In this document: one piece after another, positions 14,316 to 22,748 of the stretch
Layout: each line of letters starts with the position of its first letter
How positions within the stretch are numbered: position 1 is the first letter of the stretch
DNA from: Nostoc sp. UHCC 0926
GTDB lineage: Bacteria; Cyanobacteriota; Cyanobacteriia; Cyanobacteriales; Nostocaceae
Length of the DNA stretch: 64,000 nucleotides
Assembly: GCF_028623165.1 (NCBI RefSeq)
Contig: NZ_CP117768.1
Location: forward strand, 4,526,001-4,590,000
Direction: 5' to 3'
Translations under genes and position numbers: made by a program
Notes under the pieces: generated by a model
What the model was told of the DNA's origin: nothing
The model's input: only the letters and a program-made list of their open reading frames with translations
Database searches by the model: none

Positions 14316-15611
14316 CTAAATACCTAGTCGCTGGTAAACCTCTTCTAAATGTTGGAGATGCTGCTGGGGGTCAAAACATACATCTAGTTCTGCTGGAGAC
14401 AACTTTTGGGTAACACGCCGGTCTTTGCTAATTAAGTCCTGAAAATTACCTTCTGGCTTATTCCAAGCAGCATGAGCGTTTTCTTGAACGATCGCATAAG
14501 CATCTTCACGGCTGCTTCCCTTGTCTATCAAGGCAAGTAGCACTTTTTGGCTGAACACAACGCCGCCATAGGAGTTGAGATTTCGTTCCATGTTTTCAGG
14601 ATAGACCAATAGGTTTTTTACCAAGTCGGTTATTTCTATCAACATAAAATGCGTCAAAGTGCAAGCATCTGGCAAAATTACCCGTTCTACAGAACTGTGG
14701 GAAATATCCCTTTCATGCCAGAGAGCCACGTTTTCCAAGGCTGCACCTGCATGACTTCTGACGAGTCGTGCCATTCCCGTCAGCCGTTCCGAACGGATGG
14801 GATTACGCTTGTGTGGCATCGCTGAGGAACCTTTTTGACCTTTGGCGAAGAATTCTTCAACTTCCAGAACGTCTGTTTTTTGCAGATTGCGAATTTCTAC
14901 AGCAAAACGTTCGATGGATGCCGCTACCAAAGCTAATTGTTGCACATAGTCGGCGTGGCGATCGCGGGAAATAACTTGCGTTGAGGCCGTATCGGGTTTG
15001 AGTCCGAGTTTTTGGCAAGCGATCGCTTCTACACGCGGTTCAACGTTAGCATAGGTTCCTACCGCACCAGAAATCTTACCCACGGCAATAGTTTGGTGAA
15101 GAATTCTCAAGCGTTCTTGGTGTCGCAACACCTCTGCTAACCAGCCAGCTAGCTTGAAACCAAAAGTAATCGGTTCAGCGTGAATACCATGCGATCGACC
15201 AGCCATCACTGTATGACGATGTTCTTGTGCTTTTTGGCGAATTACCTGAATCAAATCTTCCAGACGTTGCAATAATATATCCAGGCTGGCAACCAATTGC
15301 AGTGCTAAAGCTGTATCCAAAACATCTGAACTGGTTAAACCCAGGTGAATGTAGCGTCCGGCATCACCCACATATTCATTGACATTTGTCAAGAAAGCGA
15401 TGACATCGTGGCGGACTACAGCCTCAATTTCCAGCACCCTATCGGGGTCAAAATCTGCCTTGGCTTTAATTTCCTCAACCGCCTGAGATGGAATGTAACC
15501 CAGTTCAGCTTGAGCCTCACAAACAGCAATTTCGACTTGCAGCCAAGTTTTTAGTTTATAGGTTTCACTCCACAGATTAGCCATTTCGGGCAAAGTATAG
15601 CGCTCAATCAC
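14316..15611 (-). CDS. purB: Adenylosuccinate lyase
   Basis: Cleaves SAICAR and adenylosuccinate, releasing fumarate, in de novo purine synthesis and AMP formation. The 431 residues match the fumarase/aspartase superfamily: GLTSSDVLDTALALQL (91-106), GRSHGIHAEPITFG (138-151, His141 region), and the signature KGSSAMPHKRNP (260-271) containing the mobile-loop Ser. The gene stands alone with 40 bp to its downstream neighbour. I saw no purine riboswitch upstream. Confidence 0.97.
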   Translation of the reverse strand: MIERYTLPEMANLWSETYKLKTWLQVEIAVCEAQAELGYIPSQAVEEIKAKADFDPDRVLEIEAVVRHDVIAFLTNVNEYVGDAGRYIHLGLTSSDVLDTALALQLVASLDILLQRLEDLIQVIRQKAQEHRHTVMAGRSHGIHAEPITFGFKLAGWLAEVLRHQERLRILHQTIAVGKISGAVGTYANVEPRVEAIACQKLGLKPDTASTQVISRDRHADYVQQLALVAASIERFAVEIRNLQKTDVLEVEEFFAKGQKGSSAMPHKRNPIRSERLTGMARLVRSHAGAALENVALWHERDISHSSVERVILPDACTLTHFMLIEITDLVKNLLVYPENMERNLNSYGGVVFSQKVLLALIDKGSSREDAYAIVQENAHAAWNKPEGNFQDLISKDRRVTQKLSPAELDVCFDPQQHLQHLEEVYQRLGI

Positions 15612-15651
15612 AGTTCGGCACAGAATACAACCGTCATATTTTACAGTCTAA

Positions 15652-16317
15652 TTAATGTAGATCACTTTTTAGTGCTGCTTTTTGCTCAGGGACAGAACTA
15701 GTTTTTGAATTTGAGGTAATGATACTAATCCTACCGTCAGCCTCTATATATGCAAACTTCACATCTGCTAAAAATTCCACACCTTGCTGACGTAACTTGC
15801 TCATTAACTCATCATCTGTAATTAACTCTCGTTGCAAATGACGCTGAATCATCCGACCATTTTTTACCAGTAGCAGCGGTGGCTGATTCATAAAACGTTG
15901 GAACTGGGGTATTTTGTAGCCTAACCAGTTCAGCAAATAGCTCCAAAAAATCACAGTTCCTACCAGAATAGCGCCCTCAGTAATCGATGTATAATTACTC
16001 GCCATAGCGTTTTGGGCAGCTTCAGCAAATAGCACAACTACTAGTAAATCACTTATTCCTAGTGTTCCTAATTGTCGGCTAGGAAGGAAACGTAGGACTG
16101 AAAATAGCGCTAAATATACCAGCGAACCACGGATAATCAACTCCAAGACGCTAATGCTAGGAACAAAGATTGACTGCCAATTGATAAAAAACCATTTTTC
16201 CATTAGCACTGATTTTCTTCCTTTCTCAATAGATTTCTGGAAAAAATCCAGGATAAGGTTATTTATCTGTGGTCTTATTTCATAAACCTGACTTTTATTA
16301 GAGGTTAAATTCTTCAA
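15652..16317 (-). CDS. DUF421 (YetF-like) membrane protein
   Basis: The 221-residue protein has two or three membrane helices (about 55-80, 85-105, 115-135), then a cytoplasmic domain with the family pattern QPPLLLVKNGRMIQRHLQRE and a helix DDELMSKLRQQGVEFLADVK leading into a beta strand (FAYIEADGRISII). DUF421 members are related to Bacillus YetF; their role is poorly known. The first 45 or so residues are not part of the usual family and the true start may be internal. It lies between purB and a YihY-type gene on the same strand. Confidence 0.8.
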   Translation of the reverse strand: MKNLTSNKSQVYEIRPQINNLILDFFQKSIEKGRKSVLMEKWFFINWQSIFVPSISVLELIIRGSLVYLALFSVLRFLPSRQLGTLGISDLLVVVLFAEAAQNAMASNYTSITEGAILVGTVIFWSYLLNWLGYKIPQFQRFMNQPPLLLVKNGRMIQRHLQRELITDDELMSKLRQQGVEFLADVKFAYIEADGRISIITSNSKTSSVPEQKAALKSDLH

Positions 16318-16368
16318 TATCTATCAGATTTACAAATATAAAATCCCAGTATTCCGAGATGAAAATTG

Positions 16369-17376
16369 CTAATCTTTTCTTCTATTTTTTGAGCGTTTGG
16401 GCTTTTTAAAAGACTGGAATAAACGATTAATCAAGTTAGAAAAAGGCTTTTTCTTAGTGGACGATCGCTCCGTTGGATTCGTGCCATTATCTTTGGTGTT
16501 ATCAGACAGAGGTATGGCATCCTTTGTTGGGACTATACCGCTTCCGTACCTTCTGGCATAAACTTGGGTAAACTCTGCACCGAAGAAAAGAATCTGTGCA
16601 GCATAGTTAACCCAAGCTAAAAGCACTACCAGTGAACCGGCAGCACCGTAGGTAGAACCAAAACTGCCATTACCTAGATATTGTCCTAATAAAAACCTAC
16701 CGATAGAGAACAAAAATGAGGTAATAACAGATCCAATAAAAACATCATTCCAAGTAATTTTAACATCTGGCAGAACTTTGAAAATTAACCCAAATAGTGC
16801 TGTAGTGATCGAAAAAGATAAAACAAAGTTAACTATTCGCCAGAGGAAATCAATACCGGGTAGGATGTTGCCAAAGTATTTTACTAATGCTGCTAACCCC
16901 GTACTAATTACCAGAGAAACTAAAAGTAAAAAGCCAATCCCGATCACCATTGCAAAGGACAAAAAGCGTAGGCGAATCATGTTATTTACGCCGCGTCCGG
17001 GTTTCGCTTTCACTTCCCAAATCGTGTTGAGGGAATCTTGCAACTCGGTAAATAAACCAGTAGCACCCACTAGCAGAACTACAACACTAATAATGGAAGC
17101 CATCGCTCCTGTTTGTGGTTTGTTAGCATTCTGAATAGCTGTTTGGATAAATTGTGCCCCATCTTTACCAACTAAACCTTGAATTTGTCCAACGATTTGA
17201 CCCCTTGCTGCATCTTCTCCAAATACTACCCCTGCGATCGCAATTACAATAATTAACAACGGTGCAATGGAAAAAATTGTGTAGTAAGCTAACGCCGCCG
17301 CTAACCGTGAAGCTTTATCATCACTCCATTCTTTGAATGTCTCTTGTAATAACTTCCAAATCGCCTGTAAATTCAT
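16369..17376 (-). CDS. YihY/BrkB family integral membrane protein
   Basis: The 335-residue protein has the YihY pattern: an amphipathic start (FKEWSDDKASRLAAALAYYT), about six membrane helices, FGSTYGAAGSLVVLLAWVNY and AAQILFFGAEFTQVYARRYG, then a basic cytoplasmic tail (KKKPFSNLINRLFQSFKKPK). The family was once called ribonuclease BN, but that is an error: members are membrane proteins of uncertain transport or envelope function. It is followed by the DUF421 gene on the same strand after 51 bp. Confidence 0.9.
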   Translation of the reverse strand: MNLQAIWKLLQETFKEWSDDKASRLAAALAYYTIFSIAPLLIIVIAIAGVVFGEDAARGQIVGQIQGLVGKDGAQFIQTAIQNANKPQTGAMASIISVVVLLVGATGLFTELQDSLNTIWEVKAKPGRGVNNMIRLRFLSFAMVIGIGFLLLVSLVISTGLAALVKYFGNILPGIDFLWRIVNFVLSFSITTALFGLIFKVLPDVKITWNDVFIGSVITSFLFSIGRFLLGQYLGNGSFGSTYGAAGSLVVLLAWVNYAAQILFFGAEFTQVYARRYGSGIVPTKDAIPLSDNTKDNGTNPTERSSTKKKPFSNLINRLFQSFKKPKRSKNRRKD

Positions 17377-17889
17377 CCAATCAGTCTCCTTAGGAGATGT
17401 CGCTTACTTCCTGATATATTTGATACTTATTTTCTGGGTAGCGACATCCACCCAAGGGAGTTTGTAAAGCGTCCTAGAGGAGGAATTTAGTAGAGTCGAT
17501 AATTTCCTTGACGGCAATATCTATAAATAATTTGCTTTTTGATAGACAATATGTAGTGCGATCGCTTTAGTATATAAAATACAGTGAAAGCGATCGCATA
17601 ATTGCTTGATTGATTAATCATTAGTAAGAGGGCTTTTGAAGTGTATATCCCGCCTCTTGTAGTGCAGAAAAACTTTCTTATATCGGATTAATTCAAACCA
17701 CGTTCAATAGTGGGCGTGGTTATCTCAAGGACTAAGCGCAAAATCTGAGCAGAGAAAACTTCCGCTCATAACTTTGTAAGAATGACTAATGACTTCGCGC
17801 AACGGTTTGATTCCCCTAATATCGTTTCGCTAAAATTCGGGATTTCTTCATCGGTTAGCTATCTATTGCATCGGACTGAAAATTTATAC
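17377..17889. other. Intergenic region between rhodopsin and YihY genes
   Basis: This stretch of about 510 bp has no convincing gene. It holds a HIP1-ended palindrome at 17558-17597 and a weak dyad (ACCACG/CGTGGT, 17697-17720) close to the 3' side of the rhodopsin gene that could be its transcript end. The promoter of the YihY gene should lie near 17380-17480 on the minus strand. Confidence 0.4.
17558..17597. repeat. 40-bp palindrome with HIP1 ends
   Basis: GCGATCGCTTT (17558-17568) and AAAGCGATCGC (17587-17597) are perfect inverted arms, each starting or ending with the HIP1 octamer. GTAT/ATAC inside extends the stem. It resembles a small mobile or cruciform-forming element. Confidence 0.6.
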
Positions 17890-18591
17890 TTACTCATATA
17901 ACAGTTCCGATTGAATAACCGATTCTCCTGCCTCTTCTAAATTACGTAGGGTATTTAATGATAGAAAACCAAACCCGACTTTAGAGGCAATATCTAGTAG
18001 CGTATAACCCATTGTTTCCCCACCTTGACCAAGAGCGTTAAACCCTTCTGGACTAAGAATCCATACAATTGGATAGAGTGTCCACAGTACCAGATGCACA
18101 GTCACCAGCTTACGGAATGCTTGCTTGGATCTGGGATGTTTGCGTTCTGCCTCAATCCGGTAGGGCTTCACTAATAAGTAGAAAACCGCAACGTAAGCAC
18201 CACAACTCACAATATACCAGATGTAGCTGATCGGCTTGGGTGTAACTGTGGCGAGGAAGCCAGTGGCAAGCATATAGGCATTTGCTCCTAATAAGCTACC
18301 TGTAATCAGCAGGCTCGTTCTTCCCAAAAAAGTCAGATCCAACAACAACAGCGGCGTTGAGCAAAACCAAGTGACAAATCGCACCCAATAAGTTGGACGA
18401 TCATTGATGATGTTAACTCCTTGACCGAGTGCCATTGCTAAGTACAGCCCACTAGCAATCAAGCAAATGAAAAAATTAAGTGTATACAGTATTTTCCAGC
18501 GTTCGTTTTTACCATTGTGTGCGCCTACTCCGAAAAAAGCACAACCTAGTGCCATACTGATGACACCAATCCACAGCCAAGTTTGAACCAT
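17890..18591 (-). CDS. Microbial rhodopsin, cyanobacterial halorhodopsin-type (TSD motif)
   Basis: A seven-helix retinal protein of 233 residues. Lys204 in helix G (LLDIASKVGFGFL) binds retinal, with Asp200 as the counter-ion equivalent of bacteriorhodopsin Asp212. In helix C (YWVRFVTWFCSTPLLLLDL) Arg71 is kept, but the bacteriorhodopsin D85-T89-D96 positions read Thr74-Ser78-Asp85. This TSD triad is known from the cyanobacterial light-driven anion pumps of Mastigocladopsis repens and Synechocystis PCC 7509 (chloride, in one case sulfate). A proton pump would need Asp at position 74; sensory rhodopsin of Anabaena differs throughout. No retinal-synthesis or transducer gene is adjacent. Inward anion pumping in the plasma membrane is inferred. 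Confidence 0.93.
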   Translation of the reverse strand: MVQTWLWIGVISMALGCAFFGVGAHNGKNERWKILYTLNFFICLIASGLYLAMALGQGVNIINDRPTYWVRFVTWFCSTPLLLLDLTFLGRTSLLITGSLLGANAYMLATGFLATVTPKPISYIWYIVSCGAYVAVFYLLVKPYRIEAERKHPRSKQAFRKLVTVHLVLWTLYPIVWILSPEGFNALGQGGETMGYTLLDIASKVGFGFLSLNTLRNLEEAGESVIQSELLYE

Positions 18592-19062
18592 AAGTATTTT
18601 GCAGCTTTTTGATAAATATTAATAACAAATGGTTAAGTAGAACTTTCATTAGTTAACCTTATTTGTTTTTGCTTGCAGAGAAACTATTATTTATATTTAT
18701 TATTGTGCCAGTTTTAATCATTAAAAAAATATTTCTTAATGGAGATTTTAGATTAATAAAAAGTCTGTAAAAATCTGATTTAAATACAATCATAAATTAG
18801 ACTTTAGTAGCTTGCACTTTAGTACAGGGCAAGCAATCTTCTCTAAACCCTTATCTCCAGAGTAGACTCATATAGAATATGAACTTAAAATTTGGTATTG
18901 CTGAATCTAAGTATAAAATTTAAAAATTCTACATTTTATACTCTTATTCTCTATGCCTTGTCTTGAAAAGTTCTGATCTAAGTAAGCCTGAGTTTTTGAC
19001 TTTTCGCTGCGTCTGGAGCATGAGGCTAATTCATCCTCTCATTCAGCAATGCCGAAAATTTT
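18592..19062. other. AT-rich intergenic region upstream of the rhodopsin gene
   Basis: About 470 bp without a gene-like frame. It must carry the rhodopsin promoter on the minus strand just above 18591. Runs of A/T are frequent (about 18700-18960). I found no clear palindromic regulator site. Confidence 0.35.
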
Positions 19063-19174
19063 TACTGCATCCTATCTATTGTGCGATATTGAATCGCTTC
19101 TGCTACATGATTAGTTTTTAGCTCATCGTCTCCCGCCAAATCTGCAATAGTCCGCCCTACTTTGAGAATGCGAT
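19063..19174 (-). pseudogene. Duplicated 3' end of comM
   Basis: These 112 bp match 20133-20244, the last 37 codons of comM, with six differences. The encoded tail is the same as that of ComM except Glu for Gln in DLAGDDELK. The match stops at the GCGAT where the genuine gene continues GCGATCGC; there a dispersed 29-bp repeat begins. The two copies are direct repeats about 1.07 kb apart that bracket the nuclease-like gene at 19247-19888. Confidence 0.88.
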
Positions 19175-19198
19175 GTCTACGACGGGCTACGCCTACGC
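19170..19198 (+). repeat. Dispersed 29-bp GCGAT repeat, copy 1
   Basis: A 29-bp sequence beginning GCGATGTCTACGACGGG and ending GCCTACGC. It recurs at 39475-39503 (inverted), 41073-41100 and 62595-62623 (inverted). Here it starts exactly at the GCGAT where the comM duplicate stops matching. Confidence 0.85.
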
Positions 19199-19246
19199 GC
19201 CAATTGGCGATAATTAAAGATCCGCCCATACTGTTACCTAAAAGCA

Positions 19247-19888
19247 ATGGCACAGACAGCAGCAATTACAGAAGCGATTACCACTCTTCAGGATGCAGAA
19301 AATCGATTCGGTTTTATTCGTGTTGAAGACGAGCAATTTTTCTCAGAGTGGTATGAGGGATTGTCTGAAATTACGGAAGCGGAAAAAGCCTCTGTGGATG
19401 TCGTGCGGCGCAGGTATCTCTATCACCGTGCCGGAGGTGATTTACTAGAAGGGACAGTCATATTGTTGTTGGTGTCACCAATACTTGCACTCTCTGGATT
19501 TTACGATCCTCCTTTCAGAATTAAGGCTGAATCATCCGTAGAACTAGTGTTGGATGATGGCGAGGAGATACTGCGCGGACGGATTGATGTTTTAGTGCTA
19601 CAAAATCAGTTGTGGGTGATGGTGTTGGAGTCGAAAAAAACCACGCTGTCAGTTTGGTCGGCTGTACCGCAAGCCCTAGCTTATATGATGGCTAACCCTA
19701 ACCCCAGTAAACCTGTGTTTGGGATGGTGACGAATGGAGACGATATTTTATTTGTTAAAGTGACGCAAACAAATACTCCACAGTACGATTTGTCAAGGGT
19801 CTTTGCTCCGTTTGCATCCGTGAGAGAACTGTATGCCGTTTTGCAAATTCTCAAGCGTATTGGTCAGTTAATTTCTCCTGGGTTTTAG
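19247..19888 (+). CDS. Stand-alone HsdR_N-like PD-(D/E)XK nuclease-domain protein
   Basis: The 213-residue protein resembles the N-terminal nuclease domain of type I restriction R subunits. The core is GRIDVLVLQNQLWVMVLESK (111-130), giving Asp114, Glu128 and Lys130, the D-x13-E-x-K set of the PD-(D/E)XK fold, followed by a helix with QALAYMMANP. No helicase or motor domain follows, and no hsdM or hsdS is nearby, so it is not a complete restriction system. The domain call is from motif memory. It lies inside a duplication of the comM 3' end, which suggests arrival by recombination. Confidence 0.75.
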   Translation: MAQTAAITEAITTLQDAENRFGFIRVEDEQFFSEWYEGLSEITEAEKASVDVVRRRYLYHRAGGDLLEGTVILLLVSPILALSGFYDPPFRIKAESSVELVLDDGEEILRGRIDVLVLQNQLWVMVLESKKTTLSVWSAVPQALAYMMANPNPSKPVFGMVTNGDDILFVKVTQTNTPQYDLSRVFAPFASVRELYAVLQILKRIGQLISPGF

Positions 19889-19904
19889 CTCGACTTTATC
19901 CATC

Positions 19905-19946
19905 GAGTTAAAAGGCTCAACTTCCGAGTAAAAAGGTTCAACTTCC
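19905..19946. repeat. Two tandem 21-bp units
   Basis: Units at 19905-19925 and 19926-19946 differ at two positions (GAGTTAAAAGGCTCAACTTCC in the first). They follow directly after the HsdR_N-like gene. No function is apparent. Confidence 0.7.
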
Positions 19947-20131
19947 GAATTCAATAGAGCAAGTGCGCTACGAATTCACTAAACCCTTGTGCCTAGTTTT
20001 GAAAGTCAGAGACCTTAGTGGCGCTAAAGTTGTAATCAACTCCCCCAGATGCACCATCTGAGAAGTTCCAAAGGTTGAGTTGTCCCCCTAGCCTCAACCC
20101 TTAACAGACTTAAGCCATCATCACAAGATTC

Positions 20132-21661
20132 CTACTGCATCCTATCTATCGTGCGATATTGAATTGCTTCCGCCACATGATTGGTTTTTAGCTGATCGTC
20201 TCCCGCCAAATCTGCAATAGTCCGCCCTACTTTGAGAATGCGATCGCTCGCTCTTGCCGATAAACCTAATTTTCTAATTGCTACTTCTAATAAACTGCGA
20301 CTAGCATCATCTAGCTTGCACCATTTCTGGAGATGACGACTTTGCATGTGGGCATTGCAGCGCAGATTTGATTCTTCTTGGAAGCGGGTAATTGCGCGAT
20401 CGCTTGCTTGTTGCACTCGTTGTAGCACTGATATTGATGCTTCTCCCGTAAGTTGTTGGGTAATTTCTTCTGGTTTTAAGCGATTCACCGCAACTTGTAA
20501 ATCAATTCGATCCATTAACGGCCCAGAAAGTTTTGCCCAATATTGCTCGCGCTGGCGGGGAGAACAAGTACATTGTTGGATGGTATCGCCATAATAACCG
20601 CATGGACAAGGATTGGTACTCGCCACCAAAGTAAACTGCGCGGGAAACGTTACCGATAGTTTGGTACGGGAAATCGTGACGTAGCCATCTTCCAAAGGTT
20701 GACGCAGAAATTCCAATACATCTCGCTTAAATTCTGTCAACTCATCCAGAAAAAGCACACCTCTGTGAGATAATGAGATTTCCCCAGGACGAGGAAAGCT
20801 ACCGCCACCAACCAGAGAAGGCCCGGATGCTGAGTGGTGGGGACTGCGAAAGGGGCGATCGCGTACCAAGGAACCGCGATTTTTCAATAAACCAGCCACG
20901 GAATGGATGCGAGTTACTTCTAAAGATTCGGCAAAACTCAGGGGCGGTAAAATTCCTGGTAAGCGCCGGGCTAACATGGTTTTCCCACTACCAGGCGGCC
21001 CGACAAAAATTAAATTATGCCCGCCAGCAGCAGCAATTTCTAGAGCACGACGCGCATGAGCTTGTCCTTTCACATCATGCAAATCCGCGCCAGGGTAGGA
21101 TACTGTTGCTATCTCCGTTGTGCCATCCATCTGCACAGGTTTGTAACGCCCTGGATTATTTAAAAGATCCACCACATCAGACAGATGTTTGCAGCCGTAA
21201 ACAGCCAAATCTTGAACTACAGCCGCTTCTTGGGCATTATCAGCAGGGAGAACTAAACCTGCAATTCCCATTTTTTGGGCTGCTGCTGCGATCGGTAAGA
21301 CACCAGCCACCGGACGCAAACTGCCATCCAGAGAGACTTCGCCCAAGAATAAATAATCCCCCAACAAATCAGCGCTAAGTTGCTCAGAAGCCGCCAAAAT
21401 TCCCACACTAATAGGCAAATCGAAACAGGGGCCTTCTTTCCGTAAATCTGCCGGAGTTAAATTGATCACAATTTTTCGCATGGGAAAGGCGAAACCTGCA
21501 TTCTTCAGCGTTGCTTTGACTCTTTCTCTTGATTCTTGAATCGCTGAATCTGGCAGTCCTAAGACAACAATTCCCGGTAATCCCCCTGACACATCGACTT
21601 CCACGCCTACTTTGACGGCATCGATGCCCACAATTGATGCACTCCAGACTCTGGCAAGCAT
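20132..21661 (-). CDS. comM: ComM/YifB family Mg-chelatase-like AAA+ ATPase
   Basis: The 509-residue protein has an N-terminal Lon-like domain (MLARVWSASIVGIDAVKVGV onward), Walker A GPPGSGKT (221-228), Walker B VLFLDELTEF, and the C-terminal Mg_chelatase_C domain ending NHVAEAIQYRTIDRMQ. In other bacteria ComM is a hexameric helicase that drives branch migration during natural transformation. It is complete here. Its last 37 codons are duplicated 1.07 kb downstream (19063-19174), flanking a nuclease-like gene. Confidence 0.94.
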   Translation of the reverse strand: MLARVWSASIVGIDAVKVGVEVDVSGGLPGIVVLGLPDSAIQESRERVKATLKNAGFAFPMRKIVINLTPADLRKEGPCFDLPISVGILAASEQLSADLLGDYLFLGEVSLDGSLRPVAGVLPIAAAAQKMGIAGLVLPADNAQEAAVVQDLAVYGCKHLSDVVDLLNNPGRYKPVQMDGTTEIATVSYPGADLHDVKGQAHARRALEIAAAGGHNLIFVGPPGSGKTMLARRLPGILPPLSFAESLEVTRIHSVAGLLKNRGSLVRDRPFRSPHHSASGPSLVGGGSFPRPGEISLSHRGVLFLDELTEFKRDVLEFLRQPLEDGYVTISRTKLSVTFPAQFTLVASTNPCPCGYYGDTIQQCTCSPRQREQYWAKLSGPLMDRIDLQVAVNRLKPEEITQQLTGEASISVLQRVQQASDRAITRFQEESNLRCNAHMQSRHLQKWCKLDDASRSLLEVAIRKLGLSARASDRILKVGRTIADLAGDDQLKTNHVAEAIQYRTIDRMQ

Positions 21662-21969
21662 TTATTATATAACAGTAAACCTTTCAAATCTCTAGCAGAT
21701 GAGTTGCTAGATTGGCATTAGTGAAACTACAGAGACGATTTTCCGATCAAAGCAGCGAAGCGAAAAACCTGTTTTAATTGATAATAGAGCCATTTAATTG
21801 ACAATTGAAGCCCGATCTAACATTGGAGGATCGCTCCCAAAGAAGAAAGAAAAATTACGCCGTATGTGCTGTATTTCTAATTTTATCAATTTTTATAATT
21901 ATCTAGATGATTTTTAAATCTTTATTAGTTTTTATTAGTAAATAAGATGCGTTTGCCCTGAGAACCAGC
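21662..21969. other. Intergenic region between comM and devA
   Basis: About 308 bp with no gene-like frame. It contains the comM promoter region near 21670-21750 and the 3' end of the devBCA transcript; no strong hairpin with a T run was seen after devA. Confidence 0.35.
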
Positions 21970-22668
21970 CTAACTAACTGCAACAACAGCATGGTCATTT
22001 ACTAACTTCCCATCTTCCATGTAGACGATGCGATCAGCAATATCTAGAATGCGATTGTCATGAGTAACCAAGAGAATGGTACAATCCTGTTCTTTAGCTA
22101 GTTTTTGCATAAGGTTGACCACATCTCGTCCCGATTTACTGTCAAGGGCGGCGGTGGGTTCATCCGCTAAGACAATTTTAGGATGACCAACTAGAGCACG
22201 AGCGATCGCAACTCTTTGTTTTTGTCCCCCAGATAAATCATCAGGATAATAATTCAGGCGCTCTCCTAATCCTACCTCCTCTAACATTTGGGCTGACCTG
22301 GTTTTCATTTCTGGTTGCGAAATATTTTTGTGCAATTCCAAGCCCATTCTGACGTTTTGCAACGCACTCAGGCTACCGTGCAGATTGTGCGCTTGGAAAA
22401 TATAACCATTACTGCGTCGCGCCTGGGTGAGTCGTCTGGCGTTAGCGCCACAGAGTTCTTGTTCCAAAACCTGCAAACTACCAGATTGGGCAGAACGTAA
22501 GCCGCCGACTAAGGTGAGAAGTGTAGTTTTACCAGAACCAGAAGGCCCAGTCATAATAATAATTTCGCCGGCGTTAATATCTAGATTAATATCAAAGAGA
22601 ACTTGCTTACGAAGTTGACCATGACCGAAGTAGTGGTCAAGATTTTTGACAGAGATAACAGGAAGCAT
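21970..22668 (-). CDS. devA: DevA-type ABC transporter ATP-binding protein
   Basis: From ATG 22668 the protein has 232 residues. It carries Walker A (GPSGSGKTTLL), Q-loop, signature LSGGQKQRVAIARAL, Walker B (IVLADEPTAAL) and an H-loop (LLVTHDNRI). It powers the DevBC membrane complex just upstream. In Anabaena, DevBCA with TolC exports heterocyst glycolipids, and several paralogous sets exist. The longer frame to 22731 only translates a heptanucleotide repeat (QSKIQNLKSKI), so the internal ATG before LPVISVKNLDHYFG is the likely start. Confidence 0.9.
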   Translation of the reverse strand: MLPVISVKNLDHYFGHGQLRKQVLFDINLDINAGEIIIMTGPSGSGKTTLLTLVGGLRSAQSGSLQVLEQELCGANARRLTQARRSNGYIFQAHNLHGSLSALQNVRMGLELHKNISQPEMKTRSAQMLEEVGLGERLNYYPDDLSGGQKQRVAIARALVGHPKIVLADEPTAALDSKSGRDVVNLMQKLAKEQDCTILLVTHDNRILDIADRIVYMEDGKLVNDHAVVAVS

Positions 22669-22673
22669 AACAA

Positions 22674-22701
22674 TTTTAGATTTTAAATTTTGGATTTTAG
22701 A
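22674..22701. repeat. Heptanucleotide tandem repeat (STRR) between devC and devA
   Basis: Four 7-bp units (TTTTAGA, TTTTAAA, TTTTGGA, TTTTAGA) lie in tandem just upstream of the devA start. Such short tandemly repeated repetitive sequences are typical of heterocystous cyanobacteria. Confidence 0.85.
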
Positions 22702-22748
22702 TTGGGAATTATTAATTATCCCAATGCCCAATGCCCCATGCCCATTTT

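Noticed and set aside
15612..15651. Purine riboswitch or other leader element at purB
   Set aside because: Only 40 bp separate purB from its neighbour on one side, and the upstream side (about 15612-15660 on the minus strand) shows no conserved aptamer-like fold.
19247..19888. A restriction-modification system
   Set aside because: Only a nuclease-domain protein is present; there is no methylase, specificity subunit or motor domain nearby, so a complete system is not supported.
20773..21378. 201-codon + strand frame inside comM
   Set aside because: Antisense to well-conserved ComM coding sequence, with no start context.
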